A stretch of DNA of 64,000 bases from Ophioderma brevispina (lineage: Eukaryota; Echinodermata; Ophiuroidea; Amphilepidida; Ophiodermatidae), in the NCBI GenBank assembly GCA_023653785.1, contig JAMKCH010011941.1, positions 62,001 through 126,000 of the forward strand. The letters run 5' to 3'. Positions within the stretch are counted from its first letter, which is position 1. The number at the start of each line of letters is the position of its first letter. The notes beneath the pieces were generated by a model that was not told the DNA's origin, ran no database searches, and saw only the letters and a program-made list of their open reading frames with translations. Position numbers and translations under genes: made by a program. Of this stretch, positions 1-9,400 are shown one piece after another.

Positions 1-307
1 AGAGCAAGCTAGGTACCTTGCAAAATCATTGCTAGATATGAAATGAGTAAGCACCCTGGGAACTGAAGACAGAAATTACAAAATATTGACTAGTTTTACA
101 AAGACATTGTTTAAGCTACATGTATGTATGTGTAATGTCATGATATTATAATAATACAGAAAGCAGCATGCCTGGGATATCCCTGGTTGTGGCACATGCA
201 TGTAATTGTGCTACTCCTGTGATAAAAAAGTCCCTCTTAGTAAATATGTCAGTTAAGTATGTTTGGATTACTATGTTTAGGTTATTTTAAAGGATAGATG
301 GCTTTAT

Positions 308-438
308 ACTCTGGCTCATAATTTCTTGGACAGTTTAGAATGTACGGCAACTTCCCCGCCAAAACGGCGCACCAACGTGTTGCACACGTAACAGTCAATG
401 CATGCGTTTGTTATGTCCAAGAAATTATGAGCCAGAGT
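308..438. mobile_element. 131-bp foldback element with perfect 25-bp inverted arms
   Basis: Bases 308-332 and 414-438 are perfect reverse complements (ACTCTGGCTCATAATTTC and onward), enclosing about 80 bp that has no coding content. The arms are too long and exact to be chance. No clear target duplication is visible, so the superfamily is open. It lies 5 bp from the next inverted-repeat element. Confidence 0.7.
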
Positions 439-443
439 GTAGT

Positions 444-941
444 TATAGTAGATTCAACCCATCGTGTCACCAGAGGAAAAGTTTTGGAGAGCGTCGATTA
501 GTTGGGAGAGGAGGAAGAAAAAAACATGTTGCCCAATTCACCCGTTTCTTGAACGAACTAAGCTAAGATAATCTGGCCTTTCATGACTTGTTGACTTCAT
601 TTTCACATACATAGTGCAAAGAGTTTTGTGTTCAGTAACAAAAGTAACAAAACAAAAGTCAGTAGCTAAAGTCAGTAACATTCAACTGACCTGCATTGAA
701 TACCACTGAAGCAAATACGATTAGTCAGAATGTTTTGAGATTTAATGCAGCTATAAATGCGCTTACGCTGACTTGAACACTTTCATTAAGCAGAGAATTG
801 ATTTTCTCTGGTATCGAATTCAATGTTCTAATAGATTTAGCGTGGAATTTTAATTTCCAACCACTGCACATGCACCTCATATTCAATGCCCATACCTTCG
901 GAAAAGTACTAGTGGTGACACGATGGGTTGACTCTACTATA
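444..941. mobile_element. TA-flanked inverted-repeat element (498 bp)
   Basis: Arms 444-472 and 913-941 are reverse complements with one mismatch and read TAGTAGAKTCAACCCATCG inward. Each outer end is TA, consistent with a Tc1/mariner-type TA duplication (inference). The interior has no transposase, so this is a non-autonomous element. Its right part is copied again at about 2329-2597 by the local duplication. Confidence 0.65.
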
Positions 942-1104
942 GTTAAATTTGCACGACATCAAAGAAGATTATGCTACTATTGGTCAAGTAGAGCTTGAGT
1001 CTCGGTACGCCTATAGGCATTTGAACCACTGACCTCTACACATGGATAGCGGGCTGCCGCACAGTTGAATGGTCGCAGAGTGAAACAACAGGAAGTTGGT
1101 TTTT
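673..1104 (+). repeat. Direct duplicate A, copy 1
   Basis: This 432-bp segment recurs at 2329-2760 with a constant offset of 1656; I saw one substitution (788-region GAATTG versus GAATGG). Its right boundary falls inside the left arm of the foldback at 1027-1281. It includes the right half of the TA element at 444-941. Confidence 0.9.
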
Positions 1105-1281
1105 TACCTATACAATATGGTGGAAACAATGCATACACCTGCTGGTGCACATATTCCACACAGATGTTATATTATTTGACAAGGTGTATGCATTGTTTCC
1201 CGCCATATTGTATAGGTAAAAAAACAACTTCCTGACATTTCAATCGGCGACTCAGACCCTATCCATGTGTAGAGGTCAGTG
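1027..1281. repeat. Large foldback (long inverted repeat)
   Basis: The left arm, about 1027-1140, and right arm, about 1182-1281, are imperfect reverse complements. Shared blocks include CACTGACCTCTACACATGG near the tips and ACCTATACAATATGG near the loop. The arms are about 100-114 bp around a loop of about 40 bp. Such a hairpin can break cloning, amplification or assembly, and the duplicate boundary at 1104 lies within its left arm. Confidence 0.75.
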
Positions 1282-1376
1282 ATTTGAACCAGGGATGTCA
1301 GTAGTGCAAAGTGAATCTGGATCAGATCCATTGAGCACAGAGTGGATCTGGATTAGATTCACAATAGAATTTTTGG

Positions 1377-2308
1377 ATCTGGATCAGATCAAAGTGGATT
1401 TGGATCAGATCCACCAAGGCTCCTGCATCATGCTAAAGGTTGTTTTGGGAAGAAAAAACATTTTTAGAACTACCGAAGTACCCCCCCCCAAAAAAAACCT
1501 TGTGAGAGCGAGTTTGGAAGGGAAACAACCATAAGCCTTTAGCCCAATCCTGGGGATTGAACCCAAGACCTCAGTAGGGTAAAGCGAGGAAATAAATGGT
1601 ATGCTATCCCATTCAAGAATGTGAGCTTGTTATGACAGCAATTTCTTCTGTGTACACCCTATTAAGATGTCGAGGCAGAATGAGCCAGGAAATGGCTTGG
1701 CCAGGATAGCCATGGTGTTCATCTAATAATACATCCTTTCTTCGTTAAAACAGAAAGGGATAAAGCTCATCCCCTTCTTGGGCAAGCCGGCATTGTAAAG
1801 GTGATTACATAGTGTCATGCCGCTTGCCGCTTAGTGGCAAACCGCTTGGTGTACGCTGCGTGCAGGATTGAGCTATTATAGTCAAGCGGTGCTATTACTT
1901 GGAATACTTCATGAGCGCCACCACTCCAAAGTTGAATTCAAGTCAACTCAATGCGATTTGCCACAATGGGCAAAGCGCAGCCTGAGTGGCGGGGAGATTG
2001 ATTTATTGGCTCGACGCTTTGCCGCTTGGGTCACCGCTGGCGATTCTAACACTATTGCGTAGTGACGTAAATTTCATCATCAGAGCGGCATAGCGATTCA
2101 GCAGCATGACACTATGCATCATCATCAATCATTATCCTTTGGCTACGGAGCAGGCAATTACAAGATTTCTCCATGCATATCTATCTTTGGCAAGTGCGGC
2201 TATCTGCTCAGCTTGTTTCATGCCTTTATCATACCCTAGCACACGTTGGATGTAGGCTAAATAAGAGGTGCGTGGACGTCCAGGTCTCCTTTTGCCATGA
2301 GGTGGTAT
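1377..2308 (+). repeat. Direct duplicate C, copy 1
   Basis: This 932-bp block recurs at 2897-3828 with a constant offset of 1520 and a handful of substitutions. It contains the tail of the minus-strand retrotransposon, including a truncated coding piece, and stops abruptly at a run of 20 A. Copy 2 instead continues into the rest of the retrotransposon, so copy 2 is the continuous one. Confidence 0.9.
2132..2308 (-). pseudogene. Truncated C-terminal piece of non-LTR reverse transcriptase
   Basis: The minus strand encodes a tail starting IPPHGKRRPGRPRTSYL and ending WRNLVIACSVAKG, identical to the reading frame at 3652-3828. In non-LTR retrotransposons an arginine/proline-rich HGKRRPGRPRTSYL-like stretch lies after the reverse transcriptase domain. 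This copy is cut off by the poly-A junction at 2309. It is a duplicate of the tail at 3652 and not an independent insertion, because flanking DNA is duplicated with it. Confidence 0.75.
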
Positions 2309-2328
2309 AAAAAAAAAAAAAAAAAAAA
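2309..2328. other. A20 homopolymer at a duplication junction
   Basis: Twenty consecutive A separate the abrupt end of duplicate C copy 1 from the abrupt start of duplicate A copy 2. A second A run, 2877-2897, separates the unique stretch 2761-2876 from C copy 2. Their position exactly at junctions suggests gap-filling or contig joining. A retroposed tail is the alternative. Confidence 0.7.
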
Positions 2329-2760
2329 CAGTAACATTCAACTGACCTGCATTGAATACCACTGAAGCAAATACGATTAGTCAGAATGTTTTGAGATTTA
2401 ATGCAGCTATAAATGCGCTTACGCTGACTTGAACACTTTCATTAAGCAGAGAATGGATTTTCTCTGGTATCGAATTCAATGTTCTAATAGATTTAGCGTG
2501 GAATTTTAATTTCCAACCACTGCACATGCACCTCATATTCAATGCCCATACCTTCGGAAAAGTACTAGTGGTGACACGATGGGTTGACTCTACTATAGTT
2601 AAATTTGCACGACATCAAAGAAGATTATGCTACTATTGGTCAAGTAGAGCTTGAGTCTCGGTACGCCTATAGGCATTTGAACCACTGACCTCTACACATG
2701 GATAGCGGGCTGCCGCACAGTTGAATGGTCGCAGAGTGAAACAACAGGAAGTTGGTTTTT
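2329..2760 (+). repeat. Direct duplicate A, copy 2
   Basis: Second copy of 673-1104. It starts directly after A20 and ends in GTTGGTTTTT, where copy 1 continues into the foldback and this copy diverges into unrelated sequence, 2761-2876. Confidence 0.9.
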
Positions 2761-2896
2761 GGCTTACGAAGTAAGTCTATAAGAGAGTGCTGGGTGATAG
2801 ATCAATATGTTCATCAAACTTTATTTCCCATTACTCCACAGTATGAAAACAAAACAGTTATATGGAGGAGTTGAGCAAAAAAAAAAAAAAAAAAAA

Positions 2897-3828
2897 ATCT
2901 GGATCAGATCAAAGTGGATTTGGATCAGATCCACCAAGGCTCCTGCATCATGCTAAAGGTTGTTTTGGGAAGAAAAAACATTTTTAGAACTACCGAAGTA
3001 CCCCCCCAAAAAAAAAACCTTGTGAGAGCGAGTTTGGAAGGGAAACAACCTTAAGCCTTTAGCCCAATCCTGGGGATTGAACCCAAGACCTCAGTAGGGT
3101 AAAGCGAGGAAATAAATGGTATGCTATCCCATTCAAGAATGTGAGCTTGTTATGACAGCAATTTCTTCTGTGTACACCCTATTAAGATGTCGAGGCAGAA
3201 TGAGCCAGGAAATGGCTTGGCCAGGATAGCCATGGTGTTCATCTAATAATACATCCTTTCTTCGTTAAAACTGAAAGGGATAAAGCTCATCCCCTTCTTG
3301 GGCAAGCCGGCATTGTAAAGGTGATTACATAGTGTCATGCCGCTTGCCGCTTAGTGGCAAACCGCTTGGTGTAGGCCGCGTGCAGGATTGAGCTATTATA
3401 GTCAAGCGGTGCTATTACTTGGAATACTTCATGAGCGCCACCACTCCAAAGTTGAATTCAAGTCAACTCAATGCGATTTGCCACAATGGGCAAAGCGCAG
3501 CCTGAGTGGCGGGGAGATTGATTTATTGGCTCGACGCTTTGCCGCTTGGGTCACCGCTGGCGATTCTAACACTATTGCGTAGTGACGTAAATTTCATCAT
3601 CAGAGCGGCATAGCGATTCAGCAGCATGACACTATGCATCATCATCAATCATTATCCTTTGGCTACGGAGCAGGCAATTACAAGATTTCTCCATGCATAT
3701 CTATCTTTGGCAAGTGCGGCTATCTGCTCAGCTTGTTTCATGCCTTTATCATACCCTAGCACACGTTGGATGTAGGCTAAATAAGAGGTGCGTGGACGTC
3801 CAGGTCTCCTTTTGCCATGAGGTGGTAT
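2897..3828 (+). repeat. Direct duplicate C, copy 2 (continuous copy)
   Basis: Second copy of 1377-2308, preceded by an A21 run. It reads without interruption into the retrotransposon body from 3829 onward, so this copy is taken as the true locus. Confidence 0.9.
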
Positions 3829-4085
3829 GTAGGAGGATCGTCGAGTGCCAAATTGTGTAAACACGTATTTCAATATGGAATAAATCGCAATCTCATAGTG
3901 CGCAGTTCACACTCCATAGAAAAACGTTTTACACAATTTGGCATTTGCCAGTGGTGGTAGAGAGCGTATCTTCTAGCAGGCTCTTCCTCTGGCAGACGAA
4001 GAATGTGTCCAAGGAAACTCAGCTGGCGATGGCTTACAAGGTGGATAAGAGGCTCAGTGTTGGTCGTTGAATATAAGATGGTGTT
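3652..4085 (-). pseudogene. Non-LTR retrotransposon, C-terminal region after the RT
   Basis: Reading leftward on the minus strand after the stop at about 4086, the same frame continues with a tract containing RQLSFLGHILRLPEEEPARR and then HGKRRPGRPRTSYL, ending WRNLVIACSVAKG and a stop at 3652. This order, RT thumb then R-rich GRPRTSYL tract then WR..V, is familiar from RTE/CR1-like endonuclease-reverse transcriptases of marine invertebrates. A TAA nonsense codon at about 4086 separates it from the RT, and a 98-bp foldback at 3846-3943 interrupts it. Downstream, at 3605-3650, an ATGATGATTGATGATG-like repeat may be the element's 3' tail. Confidence 0.75.
3846..3943. mobile_element. 98-bp foldback inside the retrotransposon tail
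   Basis: TGCCAAATTGTGTAAA at 3846-3861 is the perfect reverse complement of 3928-3943. The unit interrupts the retrotransposon reading frame between ARRYALYHHWQ and the GRPRTSYL tract. No target duplication is evident. It is probably a small MITE. Confidence 0.6.
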
Positions 4086-5048
4086 TTAGACACGGTCTTT
4101 CCGTCTTATGTCCAGCATAATCCTATAGCAAGAGGTAGCAAATGCGTTGATTTTGCTTTCCATGTCTTGTGATAGCACCCAGGATTCACAGCCATAGAGT
4201 AGGATGGTCACACAGGTAGTGTTGAATAACTTGACTTTTGCAGAGATGGATAATTGAGGGCTTTTCCACAGACATTCTAGCTTCCAGAAGGCACTCCATG
4301 CTAATGCTTGGCATCCTTTTAGGCCGCTTGCAGCAGATGCCATTTTGGAGCCAAGATATTTGAAATCTGTCACATGGTTGATAGATTCACCATAGACTTG
4401 AAGTGTTGGATGAGGATGACAATTTGCAGTCATGTACTCCGTCTTGGATACGCTTATTATGAAGCCAAGATTTTTTGCTGCCACTGCAGTATTGGTCAGC
4501 TGGGTCTGTGCCCTCGGAAGAGTGGATTCCAGCAGGGCAATATCATCAGCAAAATCCAAGTCATTCAATACTTTGGCTGGGTATTGTCTGGAGCGGTGAG
4601 GGTGTGTTACAATTCCAGAGTCAAAATCTGATGTGGCCTTCTTCAGTAGAAAGTCTACTAATAGGATGAAAAGGAATGGAGCTAAAACATCACCCTGAAG
4701 AACTCCGGTGGTGACTTTGAAAGGATCCGAAATGTTTCCGTCGACCATTACTGCACTTTTAGAGTTGTTGTATAGCGCACTTATGGCATTCACTACTGCT
4801 TCTGGTATTCCATAATGCCTCATCACAGCAAACATAACCTTTGTATTGATGAAATCAAAGGCCTTAAAGGCTATAAAGGTGACTGTAAGAGGAAGCTGGT
4901 AGTCTTGGAAACCTTCCATGATTCTTCTGAGGATATGGATCTGCTGGGCACAACTTCTTCCAGAACGAAATCCAGCCTGGTTGCTTCTTAAGATGGGGTC
5001 CACAGGCTCCAAAATAAGAATTAGGGCAGGCAAGGCAATTTTGCCCAA
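4086..5048 (-). pseudogene. Non-LTR retrotransposon reverse transcriptase, inactive
   Basis: The 320-residue frame carries reverse transcriptase blocks in order: QAGFRSGRSC (residues 24-33), the motif A region TFIAFKAFDF (57-66), GVLQGDVLAPF (115-125), the catalytic FADD of motif C (166-169), KTEYM (203-207) and FKYLG (229-233), then a thumb with LLYGCESW. In this family motif A normally holds the first catalytic aspartate in a F-I-D-F-like context; here alanine (residue 60) occupies it, so the enzyme should be dead. Residues 1-14 are not retrotransposon sequence; they come from the MITE at 5004-5151. The frame ends at a TAA after IRRKDRV, where homologous coding continues in frame. The clade is RTE- or CR1-like and not resolved. 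No endonuclease domain is visible, so the copy is 5' truncated as well as mutated. Confidence 0.85.
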
Positions 5049-5151
5049 TTTTAAAAGGTCACCAAGGCATTACACGTTAAAGAATAGCAAATTTTTTTAG
5101 GGCACCAAGGCAAATGGTAGGCCTTAGGTGCCTTAGGTTATTTTTGAGCCT
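5004..5151. mobile_element. hAT-like MITE inserted in the reverse transcriptase
   Basis: The 148-bp unit has 14-bp terminal inverted repeats, AGGCTCCAAAATAA at 5004 and the complement of AGGCTCAAAAATAA ending at 5151 (one mismatch). It is flanked by the exact 8-bp direct repeat GGGTCCAC at 4996-5003 and 5152-5159. Without it and one flank copy, the RT frame reads on from RIRDHVDP to ILRSNQAGFR. Eight-base duplications and short terminal repeats fit hAT elements (family knowledge). Confidence 0.85.
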
Positions 5152-5559
5152 GGGTCCACATGATCTCTGATTCTGTTTAGAAGGATCTTGTTGTAAACCG
5201 TGGCTGTAATTGACAGAAGAGATATTCCTCGATAGTTGGTCATCAGACTAAGGTCTCCCTTATTGGGTAGAGGAACAATGATGCTAGTGGTCCATTGGCT
5301 GGGTGGAGTGAGAGTGGTGAATACTTCAGTACAAAAGCCATGAACTTAACTTAGCCATTGCATCACCACCATTCTGGAGTGCTTCAGATGTAATTGCACT
5401 GTCAAGTCCGGCGGCCTTATTGGTCTTCATTTGGCCTATGGCTAGTAGCGTCTCCTCTAGTGTTGGTGGATTGGTTTCGATGGGCAGATCTTGAGAAGCT
5501 GATGCAACAACCTTTAAATGATTATCAAAATTAATGAGATATATGGAAACAAAGTTCAT
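5152..5559 (-). pseudogene. Non-LTR retrotransposon RT, N-terminal part
   Basis: The minus strand from about 5530 to 5340 encodes PPTLEETLLAIGQMKTNKAA followed by GLDSAITSEAL, the K-aaG-D segment that precedes the RT palm in non-LTR elements. A one-base frameshift near 5335 moves coding to another frame, which continues through SQWTTSIIVPLPNKGDL and NYRGISLLSITATVYNKILL to HVDP at the MITE border. Upstream of about 5530 similarity fades, so the copy is 5' truncated, as is usual for target-primed insertions. It belongs with 3652-5048 as one broken element. Confidence 0.8.
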
Positions 5560-6990
5560 GAATTACCCACTTGAAAATGTGGATTACCATTGTCTGCATT
5601 GGGGGGGGGGAGGTTTTTGTTACAGGAGTATTTTTCCTAGGCATACATTAACTGTCTTATCCATGCATGGTATAGCCTATCAGACCTTGAATCAACTGTT
5701 CTAGTTCACTGGCACTGAAGTTCAATATCATAATGCCCTGGGTAGCACTATTATCTATTTGTCGTTAAATTCCGCAAATGACAAATAAATAATTGTAACA
5801 TAACTGACTACAATTTGCAGAAAGTGCATAAAATTCTAAATCTCTTGCCGATTTCTTTCATTTTTCACGTCTTATTTTTTTGAGAAATATGTGATGTAGC
5901 GTTAGATATATCAATGAAGAACATGCAGTTTTGCTCAAACCGTCCGTCCTTGTGTTTTATCTGTAGTATTCAATTAGAGCTTAAAAAATGAAAATGGTTT
6001 TATTGAATTACAGTTGCAGGGAATGTCTTTTGGAACATTCTTCGTCTCCTGCATATTGGATAAGTGGAAATGACAAATAAATACACCATTTTATATTATA
6101 GCTATTCATTTAAAATTGAAGTTGTGAGTTTCTGGTGAAGTTCAACGGCACATATTGTTCCCAGGGCGATGATGGTTCATCGGATTCGCAAGCCTTTGGA
6201 GGAGTCTTCTTGTACATTAGTAGATAAAAGCCTTATGTGGGAAGATTATGTTACAATCGATATTGAACTTGTTTTGTTTATTTATATTTACCTCTTCACA
6301 TTGTATTTGATAATTTCATTTGTATTCTCCTACTGGTATAGTTGTATTCGGTGCGCTCACCCATGCTGCGTCAACCGGGAGATTTTTTTTCACGGATATA
6401 AGACACCGTGCATCGCCAACCGCCTTACGACTCTTGTGTTCTTGGTTCTACTCCTAGTTCATATGCTTCATGGGCCACGGCTTTCTATTTGCCTTTGATT
6501 TATTTTACTTGTGATTTACTTACAATCTATTTATTCATTTGAGCATTAATTTATTCCTAAGTTAGAATGGTTGTCGTCGTGCCTTCTTTTTATACCAGTT
6601 GCATTTTTGTGTTTTGGTGTAGGCGTCCCACTATGCAAGTTGTATGAAACAATACCATGATCAAAACGCAGCATCTGAACCAAGTCCACATAAGACAGTT
6701 CTCATTCGTTCTACTCTGGAAGAAATTTGTAATTTTATATTTTCTGCCAATAAACGGACAGAAATTCTGTACTGGCCTATTGGACACTGATACAAACATT
6801 TGCTCATAACATCAAAAAACGCACCCCCGTCACAATAAAAAACTGAAATTTTGGAACCAACCATTTTCTATGGAATATCTAGTGAACATTAATGATGAGG
6901 GTCCATTAAAATGGCATTTTTGGACGGATTGCGTAGCAAAAAATCCGGCTTATGAAATGGCAATTCTGGATGTATGTATTTAAGGATTGT
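5560..6990. other. Interval with one unexplained 109-residue ORF (6169-6498, +)
   Basis: Mostly unremarkable AT-rich sequence with a G10 run near 5600. The plus-strand frame 6169-6498 predicts a hydrophobic stretch at residues 33-57, a cysteine-rich turn (CIRCAHPCC, 59-67) and a second hydrophobic stretch at 86-100. I recognise no family, and splice sites or a promoter are not evident, so it may be chance. A decayed TTAA-3 piece lies at 6700-6890. Confidence 0.3.
6700..6890 (+). repeat. Decayed remnant of MITE family TTAA-3
   Basis: The sequence around ATAAACGGACAGAAATTCTG, CATTTGCTCATAACA and GGAATATCTAGTGAACATTA matches in order the interior of the intact copy at 44305-44642 (ACAGACAGAAATTAC, AATTGCTCATAACAC, GGATATCTAGTGATCA). 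Termini are not recognisable. Confidence 0.6.
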
Positions 6991-7044
6991 GTGTGTCTGG
7001 AAACAAGCAAAAAGTACCATTTGCCATATGACTTTTTTCGCAGA

Positions 7045-8215
7045 TGATTCTAGAGTACCACCCAAACTTAGATATTTTTATGGGGCACAAGCCCGCTACT
7101 ACCAGGTAATCCATTCCCCCATGGTCTCCCTGGGTCTGCAGGGGGTGGCGGAAATGTCAAAAAAGGTCAACATTTCACCAAAAAGGTAAACATTTTGCCA
7201 TAACTTTTTTTCGGGGGGGGGGGGGGGCCAGATGAGTTAGAGTACCCAAACTTAGAAAGTGTCGATGTCAGCAAGCCCCTACTAAGCATGTAATCCATTC
7301 CCCCAGGATCCTCTCCCCTGGGTCTGACAGGGTGTGGGAAATGTCCAAAAAAGGTCACATTCACCAAAAAGGTAACATTTTGCATAACTTTTTTCAGATG
7401 AGCTAGGTACCTCAACCTAGGCTATATTGTAAGAAGGGCACAGCCCCTCCTACCATGTAATCCATTCCCCCAGGGTCCTCCCCTGGGTCGACAGGGTGGG
7501 GAATGTAAAAGGTCATATTTCACCAAAAAGGTAAACATGTTGCCATAACTTTTTTTACCAGATGAGCTAGAGTTACCTAAAACCTAGCTACTATATTGTA
7601 GGAAGGGCCAAGCCCCTACTAACAATGTTATCCAGTCCCCCAGTGTCTCCCTGGGTTGACAGGGCGGTGGGGGAAATGTAAAAAAGGTCACATTCACCAA
7701 AAAGGTTAAACATTTTGCCATAACTTGTTTTTCAAGATGAGCTAGGGTACCCAAGCTTAGATATATTGTAGGATGGTTCAAGCCCCTACTAACCATTGTA
7801 ATCCATTCCCCCAGGGTCCTCCCCTGGGTCTGGGTGGGGAATGCAAAAAATGTCAACATTTCACCAAAAGTAACCATTTTTGGCCATAAACTTTTTTGTT
7901 GTAGGAGGGGACACCCCTACTAACCATGTAATTCATTCCCCCAGGGACCTCCCCTAGGGCTGACAGGGGGTGGGGACATAAAGAAAAAAGAGCAACTTTC
8001 ACACAAAGTAAACATTGCCATATTTGTGTTCCAGATGAGCTAGAGTAGTCAAACTTAGTATATTGTAGGAGGGGACAAACCCCTACCAACCATGTAAACC
8101 CTTCCCCCAGGGTCCTCCCTTGTGTCTGACACGGGTGGGGAAATGTAAAAAAAGTCACATTTTCCCCAAAAGTCATTTTTTTTCTAGATGAGTTAGAAGT
8201 AGCCAAACTCAAAAT
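7045..8215. repeat. Tandem satellite, about seven ~170-bp monomers
   Basis: A unit containing CCATTCCCCCAGGGTCCTC and CCCTGGGTCTGACAGGGTG, then an A-rich stretch near GGTCACATTCACC, then CATAACTTTTTT and GATGAGCTAGAGTACC, recurs at about 7111, 7294, 7462, 7632, 7803, 7933 and 8099. Spacing is about 166-183 bp, with one 130-bp monomer. The CCCAGG-CCTGGG core is itself inverted. Monomers differ largely in homopolymer lengths and small indels. All long frames here are by-products of the repeat. Confidence 0.85.
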
Positions 8216-8479
8216 AATTTTAGTCTATAGACGAAAGTGTTTATGACTATGCCTTCATAACTCCTAGGCGACGTCTTCCTGTCCGTAATGAGTTTTGTTG
8301 AGGTTTTGGTCCAACAGTCAACTTAGTTCACGTGCCTTCCATGCAGCAGACTAGACTGGCTTATGGACTTTTTTTGTCTCCACCTTCTTTCGTCAATTAT
8401 GGACTATACATACACAATATCACCCATATTATTCAACGCACCCCATGAGCTGCACATACCCTAGGGAAAAAAGCAATTC

Positions 8480-8654
8480 CTTCCATAACGCGCCATTAGC
8501 GGTTTACAGATCTTTTTTGCCTCTAACTTGGAAATGAATGGAATTGATTTTGAAATTTCAGGACGACCAATGAGAAAATACAGCATTTCTCTGATACAAA
8601 AATCAGTACCACTTGATCAGACACCTTCAAATAAACCCATATTACACCCCTTAA
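8480..8654 (-). repeat. Partial copy of MITE family TTAA-2
   Basis: The segment with GAAATTTCAGGACGACCAAT, AATACAGCATTTCTCTGAT and a terminal TTAA at 8651-8654 parallels the interiors of the copies at 31968 (inverted) and 55099. The left end is lost. Confidence 0.55.
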
Positions 8655-9069
8655 CTCATGTGAAGTTGATGTTTTCAAATGTATTTGTACTTTTGTTAAA
8701 GTAATCTAATTGTCGCTATTCCCCATAACTTCTAAATATACATTTCAATAGAAAAAACAAAAGCATGGTATGTATGGTATTGAGTGCTGACTATGACTGA
8801 TACATAAGTTCAGGTGTTCACCACCTTGCACCTGTCAGATCAATATCACTAAACAAAAGCAACTGGTATGCAAGTTACTGACCACATACTTTCAGCATCT
8901 TGTTCAAAGCATCACAGATTCACAATTAGTCACAGAATGTCACTGTTATCAGCACATACAATAGCAATGGTTGGTGATTAACTACCAGGTGCTTTTCAAC
9001 ATCTGTCAAAAAGCATGCCCGATGCAAGCAATGAAATATTGGCAGTGATGTCACTGCTACCATGAGTCC

Positions 9070-9400
9070 ATCAAAATATGTATATTGAATGACCTCTAAT
9101 GACCTTGTTGTGACCTTACAATTTCAGCATCAACAATCAACCCCACCCTTCAGGTTTCATGTCCTACACCATTGTTTCCCCACATTTGACCTCTTGACCT
9201 TGAATGGACCTCTGATTACCTTTTGATCCACTACCAAAACAGACTCGGTCTTCGGAAGGTCAGGGGGCACCCACCTACCAAGTTGCAAAGGAATGATATC
9301 TCGACACCTTGGTCCCCGAGAGGATAAACAGACAAACGGACGGACAGGCATACAGACAGACAAAACATCCCAGACAGACCACCGGTATTAATATTAGATT
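9070..9400 (-). repeat. AGGTCA-rich repeat family 2, single-unit copy
   Basis: In reverse complement this begins near TAATACCGGTGGTCTGT, runs through CTGTCTGTCTGT-like tetranucleotides and CAACTTGGTAGGTGGGTG, then a series of AGGTCA words (AGAGGTCCATTCAAGGTCAA, AAGGTCACAACAAGGTCATT). The same order occurs on the plus strand from 53495, so both belong to one family. No terminal inverted repeats were found. Confidence 0.75.

Noticed and set aside
1868..2062. 64-residue protein, present twice (also 3388-3582)
   Set aside because: Identity results from the block C duplication and not from protein-level selection.
7584..8212. Minus-strand proline/threonine-rich frames
   Set aside because: They run through the ~170-bp satellite and repeat with it.
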